Source of the DNA: Bombella sp. ESL0385 | Lineage (GTDB): Bacteria > Pseudomonadota > Alphaproteobacteria > Acetobacterales > Acetobacteraceae | Reading direction: 5' to 3' | Length of the DNA stretch: 64,000 nucleotides | Assembly: GCF_009725755.1 (NCBI RefSeq) | Contig: NZ_WNIJ01000003.1 | Span: 62,001-126,000 of the forward strand | In this document: positions 56,492 to 64,000 of the stretch, piece after piece | Layout: each line of letters begins with the position of its first letter | Numbering within the stretch: position 1 is the first letter of the stretch | Program-made: the position numbers and the translations under genes | The notes under the pieces: model-generated | Told to the model about the DNA's origin: nothing | Databases searched by the model: none | The model's input: the letters and a program-made list of their open reading frames with translations, nothing else

Positions 56492-58846
56492 ATGTTGTCA
56501 ACCACACTCGAACAGACGCTTCAGCGCGCCCTCATCATTGCCGGGCAGAACCAGCATGAATTCATCACGCTGGAACATCTCCTCCTCGCTCTTTGTGATG
56601 ATCCTGATGCAGAAATAATCTTCTTAGCATGTCAGACAGACATCACCCATCTCCGCCAGGCGTTAGAGCGATTCCTCCTTAGTGAACAACGCGCTGTTAT
56701 TCGCCCCGACCTAGAGGACGCCCCCCAACCGACAACAGCATTTCAGCGTGTGATTCAACGCGCAGCGGTTTATATCCAAAGTTCAGGCTACCCCACCATG
56801 ACAGGCGGACATATCTTAATCGCTATGTTTGCGGAGAAAGAAAGCCATGCCATCTTCTTCCTCCAACAGCAAGGTCTTACCCGGCTGGACGCTATTCGTG
56901 CCCTCCAACAAGAGAACCAAGCCTCATCACAACACGAGGAGCATCACCACAAAAAGGCACGGCACTCACGCAAAAACACCGCCGCCTCTGCTGAAAACGG
57001 CACAGAAGGGGACACCAAAGAAGCCCTGCGCACATATTGCACTAACCTCAATGAGCGCGCCTACCATAATAAAATCGACCCTCTTATTGGGCGTGAGGAG
57101 GAGGTTAATCGCGTCATCCAAATCCTCTGCCGCCGTACCAAGAATAACCCCCTCCTGGTTGGGGATCCGGGTGTAGGTAAAACGGCTATTGCCGAGGGTT
57201 TGGCTCAAAAAATCATACGCGGACAAGTACCCGCCATCCTCGCCGAAGCACGCCTCTATAGCCTAGACCTCGGAGCCTTACTCGCTGGGACACGCTATCG
57301 CGGTGATTTTGAAGAACGCCTCAAAGCTATTATTAATGAGCTAGAGGAAAATCCTAATAATCTGCTCTTTATTGATGAAATCCACATGCTTGTTGGGGCG
57401 GGAGCTACCACAAATGGCTCTATGGATGCGTCTAATCTACTCAAACCCGCTTTAGCAGCAGGGAAATTGCATTGCATTGGCTCCACCACTTACCAAGAAT
57501 ATCGCCAGCATTTTGAGAAAGATCACGCCTTAACCCGGCGTTTCCAAAAGATTGATGTTGCCGAGCCTTCTCAAGCCGATACAATCCGCATCCTCCGTGG
57601 ATTAAAGGACCGTTATGAGGACCATCACGATATCCGCTTTACCGACCCCGCCATTCGCAGTGCTGTAACACTCTCTGCGCGGTACATTCACGACCGTAAG
57701 CTCCCCGACAAAGCCATTGATGTCCTTGATGAAGCCGGGGCGGCCTGCCGCCTGCTTCCCAATAGCCGCAAACGCCGTACAATCGGAGTGAAGGATATTG
57801 AGGCTACGATTGCCCGTATTGCCCATATCCCTCCCCGTCATCTCTCCACTGATGATCGTACCGTCTTGCGCCATTTACCAGAGGAGCTACGCCGTGCCGT
57901 TTATGGGCAAGAGCCTGCTCTGGAGGCTCTCTCCTCAGCGGTCATGCTGTCTCGTGCAGGCTTGCGCGATACGGAAAAAACCATCGGCAGCTATCTTTTC
58001 TCCGGCCCGACAGGGGTCGGCAAAACAGAAGCCGCACGGCAATTAGCAAAATCGCTCGATATTAAGCTGATTCGCTTTGATATGTCGGAATATATGGAGG
58101 CACACTCCATTTCCCGGCTAATTGGTACCCCACCCGGTTATGTCGGCTTTGAACAAGGCGGGCTTTTAACAAGTGCCATCGACCAAAACCCCCATGCTGT
58201 CTTACTGCTTGATGAAATTGAGAAGGCCCATCCAGACCTCTTTAACCTTCTCTTGCAGGTCATGGACCATGGGAAATTAACCGACAACACGGGCAAAACG
58301 GTCGATTTCCGTAATGTTATCCTCATCATGACCAGTAATGCTGGGGCGAGTGACCTCTCCAAAGAGGCTATCGGCTTTGCCCGCACAGCGCGTACAGGCG
58401 ATGATGAAGACGCTATAAAACGACTCTTCTCGCCAGAGTTCCGCAACCGCTTAGATGCCATCATCCCCTTTGCACCGCTCAGCCCGGATGTTGTCACCCA
58501 TGTAGTAGAGAAGTTTGTTCAGCAGCTTAGCAACCTATTAGCGGCTAAAAATATTACCCTCCAACTCACCCCAGCAGCAAAGGCGTGGCTTGTTGAGCAT
58601 GGATATGACCGTACAAATGGGGCTCGCCCACTTAGCCGCTTAATACAAGAGAAAATCAAAAAACCTCTATCGGAAGAAATCCTCTTTGGCACCTTAGCCA
58701 ATGGCGGGAGTGTCAAAATCGGTGCGCGTGAGGGAGAGCTTACCTTCACCCTTTCTGCCGCCACATCATCTACACCTCCTACTAACGCCCCAACAAAAGG
58801 CCAATCAGCCAAAGGCACTCCAACAAAAACCCTCACCCCGGCTTAG
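56492..58846 (+). CDS. clpA: ATP-dependent Clp protease ATP-binding subunit ClpA
   Basis: AAGGAG 7 nt before the ATG at 56492 sets the start, giving 784 residues. A ClpN domain (first 145 residues) is followed by a His-rich linker ([11 protein letters not shown]). The first AAA+ module has Walker A GDPGVGKT and Walker B LLFIDEIH, the second Walker A GPTGVGKT and [12 protein letters not shown]. The C-terminus adds a Thr/Pro/Ala-rich tail ([17 protein letters not shown]). With ClpP it unfolds and degrades proteins, including N-degron clients from ClpS. No IGL/F loop was positively mapped. Confidence 0.95.
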   Translation: MLSTTLEQTLQRALIIAGQNQHEFITLEHLLLALCDDPDAEIIFLACQTDITHLRQALERFLLSEQRAVIRPDLEDAPQPTTAFQRVIQRAAVYIQSSGYPTMTGGHILIAMFAEKESHAIFFLQQQGLTRLDAIRALQQENQASSQHEEHHHKKARHSRKNTAASAENGTEGDTKEALRTYCTNLNERAYHNKIDPLIGREEEVNRVIQILCRRTKNNPLLVGDPGVGKTAIAEGLAQKIIRGQVPAILAEARLYSLDLGALLAGTRYRGDFEERLKAIINELEENPNNLLFIDEIHMLVGAGATTNGSMDASNLLKPALAAGKLHCIGSTTYQEYRQHFEKDHALTRRFQKIDVAEPSQADTIRILRGLKDRYEDHHDIRFTDPAIRSAVTLSARYIHDRKLPDKAIDVLDEAGAACRLLPNSRKRRTIGVKDIEATIARIAHIPPRHLSTDDRTVLRHLPEELRRAVYGQEPALEALSSAVMLSRAGLRDTEKTIGSYLFSGPTGVGKTEAARQLAKSLDIKLIRFDMSEYMEAHSISRLIGTPPGYVGFEQGGLLTSAIDQNPHAVLLLDEIEKAHPDLFNLLLQVMDHGKLTDNTGKTVDFRNVILIMTSNAGASDLSKEAIGFARTARTGDDEDAIKRLFSPEFRNRLDAIIPFAPLSPDVVTHVVEKFVQQLSNLLAAKNITLQLTPAAKAWLVEHGYDRTNGARPLSRLIQEKIKKPLSEEILFGTLANGGSVKIGAREGELTFTLSAATSSTPPTNAPTKGQSAKGTPTKTLTPA

Positions 58847-58866
58847 GCTCTAAAAGCCTGCCGGGG
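58824..58866 (-). terminator. Hairpin overlapping the clpA stop, terminator-like for the minus strand
   Basis: CCCCGGC (58836-58842) pairs with GCCGGGG (58860-58866), and an inner GGCT/AGCC extends the stem. On the minus strand T5 follows about 6 nt after the stem. On the plus strand no T-run follows. It includes the clpA stop codon. Confidence 0.65.
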
Positions 58867-58878
58867 CACGGAAAAGCG

Positions 58879-59385
58879 TTATTGGTAACGCTGGCCATTT
58901 ACACTTACAAACCCCGGCCATGGCCACTGGCGGCTTGTGCCATGGTGGGTCCAGTCCAACCCTTGCCGACTGGGCCCATCATAATAATACCGCCCTTGAA
59001 CCTCGACATGATCCCCCACTTTCACCCATGGCCATGCAGGGGCGCGCATTTCATCAAGATTTGAGACGATGCGCAAAGGAGTCCCCCCCGCTACAGACAT
59101 CAGAAAATAGCCATGCTGCCCGCTGCGGCTTTGGCGCGCTCGATAAACATGCACGACCGTCCCACAAATATGCTCTGGCATGTCCAAATGCTGCCCGTAA
59201 GGAATCTGCTTATGGGCAAATTGCTGATTATAATGGGCCTGATCCTGCACAAAACGCTGATTATCACATTGCGCGGGCATCGTAGCCTCTATCGCCGTCT
59301 CAGCTCTTGCAGGGACTAACCCCACCCCACTGGCCAAAAGCCCCAATAAGCCTGCTCGTACCATCATTGACCATGAAAAGCGCAT
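58879..59385 (-). CDS. DUF3465-family exported protein
   Basis: A strong AAAGGAG supports starts at 59388 or 59385; the second has better spacing and gives 168 residues. A signal peptide (AGLLGLLASGVGLVPARA) precedes a mature domain with ICGTVVHVYRARQSRSGQHGYFLMSVAGGTPLRIVSNLDEM, WPWVKVGDHVEVQGRYYYDGPSRQGLDWTHHGTSRQWPWPG, as in DUF3465. The fold looks like an OB-type beta barrel with a tryptophan-rich end. Its function is unknown and its location is periplasmic. Confidence 0.88.
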   Translation of the reverse strand: MRFSWSMMVRAGLLGLLASGVGLVPARAETAIEATMPAQCDNQRFVQDQAHYNQQFAHKQIPYGQHLDMPEHICGTVVHVYRARQSRSGQHGYFLMSVAGGTPLRIVSNLDEMRAPAWPWVKVGDHVEVQGRYYYDGPSRQGLDWTHHGTSRQWPWPGFVSVNGQRYQ

Positions 59386-59537
59386 CATCTCTCCTTTCCT
59401 CCCCTCTTTCCCCATCGCCATAGCAGGAGTATCGTAAGGGAGATTTCATCATTACGGGGACTTTCCCGTTACGATAACCATAAGGGCTAGCTGACTATAA
59501 CGCCATCACGCACCTTGCTGATAAGAGGGAGAAGACC

Positions 59538-60557
59538 ATGCCTTTGCACCATTTAAAGACCCTTCGTACACGGCTACAAAAGAACCAGCCCGCCTCACAA
59601 GGTACGCCTGTTACCTTCGCAGGGGCTTGCCCTACTTTTGAGGTCATCGCGCTGGGGGTTCGTAGTGGCGTTGCTGATGGCAACCTTTCATCCTACCTCA
59701 TCCGCCCTCTTGGAACGAATGAGGCCGTGTTATGTGATGCTGGTACGCTCGGGAACGGGCTAAAACGGGCCGAGGCAAAAGGGGTACTAAATGACATCCC
59801 CATCATGCCCAACTCTGCCCTTAGCCGGGCTGGCCATGTCCTGAAGCAAACAGTGCGGGCTTATCTCATCAGCCATAGCCATTTAGACCATGTCGCCGGG
59901 TTAGTCTTCACCTCACCAGAAGATACGGCAAAGCCGCTTTATGCGCTCTCCCAAACAAACGCGATTTTAGCGGAGCATCTTTTTAATAATCGCGTATGGG
60001 GGGCCATGGGCGATAAAGGGCCAGAACCCCGCATTGGGAAATATAGTTACCATAATATGGAGCCGGGGCAGGCACAAATTGTACAAGGAACAGGCCTAAC
60101 CATCACAGCATGGCCCCTTAGCCATGCCAGCACAACATCCACAGCCTTCCTCATCCAGCATGAAGGGCAGGCAATTCTCTATCTCGGCGATACACAAGCC
60201 GACCAAGCTGATGGCCCGCGTAACCTCCATAAATTATGGGAGGCTATCGCCCCCTTAGTGCAGAACAACACACTCAACACCATCATTATGGGCGCGACCT
60301 ATCCCGATAGTCAGCCTGATGATGCACTTTGTGGCCAATTACGCCCTAAAGACCTCCTCACATCACTGCGTGAGTTAGGCCATATTTGCGGCGGCCGCCA
60401 TCATATCCGTGGGTTGCGTGTCATCATCACCCATGTGAAAGAAACCTTCCACGATGGGGAATGCCCCACGCAGCAGATTTATCGCGACCTCCAAGAAGGT
60501 AACGATATTGGGATTCACTTCCTTATGGCAGAACAAAGCGCGCGTTATCTTGTCTAA
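59538..60557 (+). CDS. MBL-fold hydrolase, class II cAMP phosphodiesterase-like
   Basis: The 339-residue protein has the metal motif SHSHLDHVAGL (HxHxDH), then ISRAG-type helices, SHASTTSTAFLIQHEGQAILYLGDT with the bridging Asp, and a late ITHVKE histidine. The early GVADGNLSSYLIRP region and the overall layout match the PDE1/CpdP class II cyclic-nucleotide phosphodiesterases. It probably cleaves cAMP or cGMP, but other phosphodiester substrates are possible. No signal peptide is seen, so it is cytoplasmic. The next gene begins at or inside its end. Confidence 0.85.
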   Translation: MPLHHLKTLRTRLQKNQPASQGTPVTFAGACPTFEVIALGVRSGVADGNLSSYLIRPLGTNEAVLCDAGTLGNGLKRAEAKGVLNDIPIMPNSALSRAGHVLKQTVRAYLISHSHLDHVAGLVFTSPEDTAKPLYALSQTNAILAEHLFNNRVWGAMGDKGPEPRIGKYSYHNMEPGQAQIVQGTGLTITAWPLSHASTTSTAFLIQHEGQAILYLGDTQADQADGPRNLHKLWEAIAPLVQNNTLNTIIMGATYPDSQPDDALCGQLRPKDLLTSLRELGHICGGRHHIRGLRVIITHVKETFHDGECPTQQIYRDLQEGNDIGIHFLMAEQSARYLV

Positions 60558-61461
60558 CAACAAAGCGCGTACCATTCTTATAAAAAGACGAGCCTTCCTC
60601 ACCACTATAGGTGTGGGAGGCTTGGGGCTATGCCAGACAGCATCTGCCAAACAAAGGCATCATCACGCTCAGCCCCACCACCATATTCCCCCCTCAGATG
60701 CGCCACCCCTTACAGCCCTCTCGGAAGCAACCCGCCAACAAATTAGCCAATTAATTGCTATTGCCCCCCATCGCTCCCGCCAAGAGCGCATCGTTCTGAT
60801 GTCCCAATTTATGAAAGGGACGCCCTATCTCGCCCAGCCACTCATTGGCTCAGCCACCACGCAGGAAGAGCTCATCCTCTCATGGCGAGGGGTGAATTGC
60901 ATGACCTTTGTGGAAATCATCCTCGCCGCTAGCCGCAGCTTCACAGTGGAGCAATTCATCCATGCTCTCATCGCTACGCGCTACCGCCATCATCATGTTA
61001 CCTTTACCGAACGCCGGCATTTTTATAGTGATTGGCTATATGGCACGCCTATTCTGTGTCGCGACCTCAGCCCGCATTTTCCCTATGCCCAGCATATCTC
61101 CAAGACACTCAACCTCAAGCTCCCACCTACTTCTCCTGCCAATACGGCACCAGAAGACCGTTACCTACCGGGGATTCCACTTAAAAAACGGTTAATTACC
61201 TATCTACCAACAAAGCCATTATTAGATAATTTACATCACCATACCATAAAAACGCATATAAAAAGCGGTGATGTTATTGGTATTTACAGCCCCTTACCGG
61301 GGTTAGATGTCTTCCATATTGGGTTAGCCATTTGGCGAGGACACGAACTACTCTTTCGTAATGCCTCCTCCCTACCGGAGCATCGCTATGTTGTCGATAC
61401 ACCTCTAGCGGACTACCTAAAGGAAAGACGGGGCATCGTCCTCTACCGACCTATTTTGTAA
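60550..61461 (+). CDS. DUF1460-family protein (amidase-like), probable Tat export
   Basis: The DUF1460 pattern is clear: FMKGTPYLAQPLIG, WRGVNCMTFVEIILAASRSF with the catalytic-type Cys, a VTFTERRHFYSDWL segment, IKSGDVIGIYSPLPGLDVFHIGLAI and LLFRNASS. Related proteins are NlpC/P60-fold peptidoglycan amidases. The N-terminus holds RRAFLTTIGVGGLGLCQTASA, a Tat-type signal. No ATG with a Shine-Dalgarno stands before it. Candidates are TTG at 60550 (chosen; overlaps the previous stop by 8 bp) or ATG at 60454 inside the previous gene. Confidence 0.78.
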   Translation: MSNNKARTILIKRRAFLTTIGVGGLGLCQTASAKQRHHHAQPHHHIPPSDAPPLTALSEATRQQISQLIAIAPHRSRQERIVLMSQFMKGTPYLAQPLIGSATTQEELILSWRGVNCMTFVEIILAASRSFTVEQFIHALIATRYRHHHVTFTERRHFYSDWLYGTPILCRDLSPHFPYAQHISKTLNLKLPPTSPANTAPEDRYLPGIPLKKRLITYLPTKPLLDNLHHHTIKTHIKSGDVIGIYSPLPGLDVFHIGLAIWRGHELLFRNASSLPEHRYVVDTPLADYLKERRGIVLYRPIL

Positions 61462-61485
61462 TGGAATGTAATTGCTACCTAGTAG

Positions 61486-61612
61486 CCAGACATAAAAAAA
61501 GGAATCCCTCCCCCTAAATACATAGGGAGAGGTAATCCTACACATGAAAAACCATGTTACCGTGGTTTCCCAACCGATTTGTCTAGATTCCTTTTACAAA
61601 CATGCTGAACTC
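61486..61612 (-). ncRNA. Probable tracrRNA, divergent from cas9
   Basis: On the minus strand a Rho-independent terminator ends this stretch: CCTCTCCCTA (61532-61523) pairs with TAGGGGGAGG (61516-61507), and T7 follows at 61500-61494. No protein gene lies upstream of it on that strand before cas9. Two further hairpins precede it, ACATG/CATGT (61557-61542) and GGTT/AACC (61575-61564). The 5' part (about 61612-61580) would be the antirepeat. Promoter candidates are TATTAT (61623-61618) and TTGACA (61618-61613). The exact 5' end and antirepeat pairing need the CRISPR array, which is not in the window. Confidence 0.62.
61494..61532 (-). terminator. Rho-independent terminator of the presumed tracrRNA
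   Basis: A 10-bp stem (one G-T pair) with the 6-nt loop TGTATT, followed within 6-7 nt by T7 on the minus strand. Outer GGA/TCC bases can extend the stem. It lacks a T-run on the plus strand, so it does not terminate the DUF1460 gene. Confidence 0.85.
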
Positions 61613-61641
61613 TGTCAATAATAATGAAAGGAAGATATTAC

Positions 61642-64000
61642 ATGACACCCCCCATTAAAGACTCCCTCCTCTTTGGTATTGACCTCGGCATTGGCTCTTG
61701 CGGGTGGGCTGTCTTAAATCAACAGCCACAAATAAACTACATTGAAGCCCTCGGCAGCTGGTGCTTCGACGTCCCAGAAACCGATAAAGAGCGCACCCCC
61801 ACCAACCAAATTAGACGCACAAACCGCCTGTTACGCCGTGTCATCCGCCGCCGCCGCAATCGCATGGCCGAGATACGCCGTCTCTTTGCAGAGCATCACT
61901 TACTCAACGATGCCCATCCCGATGCGCTACGCCGCACCGGAGTCGACCCATGGGAGATGCGTGCCCAAGGGCTTGAACGTCCCCTCACCGCAGAGGAGTT
62001 CGCCACTGCTTTAGGCCATATTGCCAAACGGCGCGGCTTTAAATCCGCCGCTAAACGCGCCAAAAGCAATGCTTCGGCCGAAGATGGCAGAATGCTTGCC
62101 GCGATTGAGAAAACCAAAGAACGCTCTGCCCAATATCGCACCATTGGCCAAATGTTCGCCCGCGACCCAGACTATACCCAAAGACGCCGCAACCGAGATG
62201 GCTTCTTTGACCGCACTATGAGCCGTGATGATCTCCTCCATGAAGTCACCGTCCTCTTTAAAGAACAACAACGCCGCGGTAACCACTTCGCCACACCAGA
62301 GCTAGAAAAGGCATTTGTAGACATCGCCTTCCGCCAAAAACCTATGCAGGATAGCAGTACCCTTGTGGGCGATTGCCCTTTTGAACCCGGTGAAAAACGC
62401 TCCTCCCGCTTCTCACCCTCTTTTGAGCGTTTTCGCCTCCTCAGTCGCCTTGTTAATCTCCGCCTCACAGACGGCCCAGAGGAACGCCGCTTAACAACAG
62501 AAGAACTCCGCCTTGCTTATGAGAAAGCTGGGACAACAGCCAAATTGAGCGTGACAAGACTTCGTGAACTTCTCTCTTTACGCGATGACCAACGCTTTAC
62601 AACCATTTTACCCACAAATGAGACAGAGGATATCGCCTGCCGCACGGGGGGCAGCTTGACTGGTACAAAGGCGTTTCGCTCCGTTTTAGGGGATTCTCTT
62701 TGGGAACAGTTACGGCCCTACCCGGCCATACTCGACCAAGCGGCTTGGATCATTAGCTTCCATGAACTTGCAAAAACAATCGCCGAAAAATTAAAAACGA
62801 TCGAGGGCCTTCCTCAAGAGGCCTACACGCTTCTCTGCAAAGCAGTGGAGGATGGAAAATTCGCGCAATTTAAAGGGGCCTCATCTCTCTCCGACAAAGC
62901 AGCCCGCGCGCTCATCCCCTATCTGGAGCAAGGGCTAACCTACGATAAAGCCTGCACAAAAGTCGGCTATGATCATACCGCCACCGCTTTGCGCCAGCAT
63001 GATACAATCGATACAAAAGCCAAGTTTAAAGCCTTGATGGAGGAAGTACGGGACAACATCACCAATCCTATTGCCAAAAAGGCCGTCACAGAAGGCATGA
63101 AGCAACTTGGGCGATGCGTAACCGCTGGGGCTTACCCGGTGCCATCTGCATTGAACTTGCGCGTGATGTTGGCAACAGCCTTGAAAAACGCCGCGAGATT
63201 GAAAAAAATATTGAGGCCACGACCAAGAAACGCGAAAAAGAGCGCGAGGAAATACGCGAACTCCTTTCCATCAAAGACGTCCCCTCTGAGACATTGCTCC
63301 GCTACCGTCTGTGGAAAGAGCAAGGCGGCCGATGCTGCTATACGGATGAACCCATATCCCCCCACCAGCTTATCTCTGACGATAATAGCGTACAGATAGA
63401 TCACATCCTGCCATGGTCACGCTTTGGGGATGATAGCTACAGCAATAAAAGCTTATGCTCTGCCAAAGCGAATCAAGAAAAACAAAACCGCACGCCTTAT
63501 GAATGGCTCCACGGCATAAAAGGCCAAGACGAATGGGATAGATTCACCGCGTCTGTGGAGAGCCGGAAAGAAACAAAAGGCATCAAAAAACGCAACTTCC
63601 TCCTTAAAGGCGGAAAGGAAACAGAAGAACGCTTCCGCAGCCGTAACCTTAATGACACGCGCTATGCCGCCCGCTTAATGGCAGAAGCCGCTCGCTTGCT
63701 CTACCCCGCTGGCCATCGCGGCGAGAAGGGCGGTAAACGGCGTGTCTTCACCCGCCCGGGAGCCTTAACAGCAGCCCTACGCCACGCATGGGGCGTTGAA
63801 TCGCTCAAGAAAATAGACGGCGAACGCCTCCCTGATGACCGTCACCACGCCCTTGATGCTGTCGTTGTAGCCGCCGTGAGTGAAGGCGAAATCCAAAAAC
63901 TGACCAAATCCTTCCAAAAGTGCGAGCAACAGGGCCTCCCACGCCCATTGCGCCATGTTCCCCCACCATGGGAGACATTCCGTGAGGATGTAAAGGCAGC
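61642..64000 (+). pseudogene. cas9: Type II (II-C-like) Cas9, frameshifted; C-terminus beyond window
   Basis: GGAAG 7 nt before the ATG at 61642 sets the start. Residues 1-489 carry RuvC-I (LLFGIDLGIGSCGWAVL, Asp14), the Arg-rich bridge helix (RRTNRLLRRVIRRRRNRMAEIRRLF) and the recognition lobe. The frame then changes: from TGG at 63108 the other frame gives WAMRNRWGLPGAICIELARD (RuvC-II), the HNH domain (VQIDHILPWSRFGDDSYSNKS, His codon at 63402, and AKANQEKQNR), and RuvC-III (DRHHALDAVVVAAV). One extra T after 63108 would join them as QLWAMRNRWG. So this is a disrupted gene or a sequence error. No cas1, cas2 or array is visible. Subtype II-C is inferred from compact size. Confidence 0.9.

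Noticed and set aside
63097-63115. Programmed -1 frameshift joining the two cas9 frames
   Set aside because: The zero-frame heptamer G CAA CTT is not slippery, no stimulatory hairpin is evident, and programmed frameshifting is not known for Cas9.
61462-64000. CRISPR array
   Set aside because: No spaced direct repeats are present; the array must lie beyond the window if it exists.

Overview
The window looks like a chromosomal segment of an acetic acid bacterium (Alphaproteobacteria, Acetobacteraceae). The evidence is gene order and protein character. Alphaproteobacterial neighbourhoods are recognisable: dusB-ntrC-like-ntrY-ntrX-hfq-hflX, chvI-chvG-rapZ, FYDLN protein beside aroA-cmk-rpsA, SRP RNA-dnaX-ybaB-recR, and clpS-clpA. 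Several clusters are slimmed compared with the usual alphaproteobacterial versions, which suits a small-genome, sugar-feeding, possibly insect-associated lineage. The genus is a guess. Most of the window is core genome, with accessory material in the glycosyltransferase block and at the right edge.

Layout. 1-0.7 kb: rpsI (cut by the window edge) and rplM. 1-4.5 kb: an unknown membrane-anchored protein, tRNA-His and a SulP transporter. 4.5-11.6 kb (minus): hflX, hfq, ntrX, ntrY, a decayed NtrC-like protein and dusB. 11.7-14.8 kb: a small unknown, pyrD and a glycosyltransferase. 14.9-17.8 kb: two tandem sugar porters. 17.9-22 kb (minus): a Zur/Fur-type regulator, rapZ, chvG, chvI. 22.4-26.8 kb (plus): grpE, a heptosyltransferase-like gene, thrS, and infC with a probable AUA start. 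26.8-31.2 kb: a methionine module (metF, an ArsR-methyltransferase fusion regulator, and metE with a structured leader). 31.4-35.2 kb: MliC-like lysozyme inhibitor, a membrane protein, an M16 protease. 35.3-42.7 kb (minus): three large glycosyltransferase genes. 42.9-48.7 kb: rpsA, cmk, aroA, FYDLN protein, an exported UbiC-like protein, an SDR reductase. 48.7-55.7 kb (minus): recR, ybaB, dnaX, SRP RNA, ggt, map, a D,D-carboxypeptidase. 56-61.5 kb: clpS, clpA, DUF3465, a class II cyclic-nucleotide phosphodiesterase-like gene, DUF1460. 61.5-64 kb: a type II CRISPR locus starting with a likely divergent tracrRNA and a cas9 that runs off the window.

The most notable observations are these. (1) cas9 is split by an apparent one-base deletion near 63108, although the RuvC and HNH catalytic residues survive on both sides. 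(2) A minus-strand Rho-independent terminator in front of cas9 has no gene upstream of it except an unannotated short RNA, best read as tracrRNA, and this predicts the repeat sequence of a CRISPR array outside the window. (3) infC has an ideally spaced Shine-Dalgarno in front of an AUA codon. (4) ntrB is missing and the NtrC relic has lost its receiver domain, P-loop and GAFTGA motif. (5) Hfq has lost the rim arginines and the Phe42-equivalent. (6) metE has a 10-bp perfect palindrome and a leader that can sequester its own Shine-Dalgarno. All calls come from reading the sequence; no database search was run.
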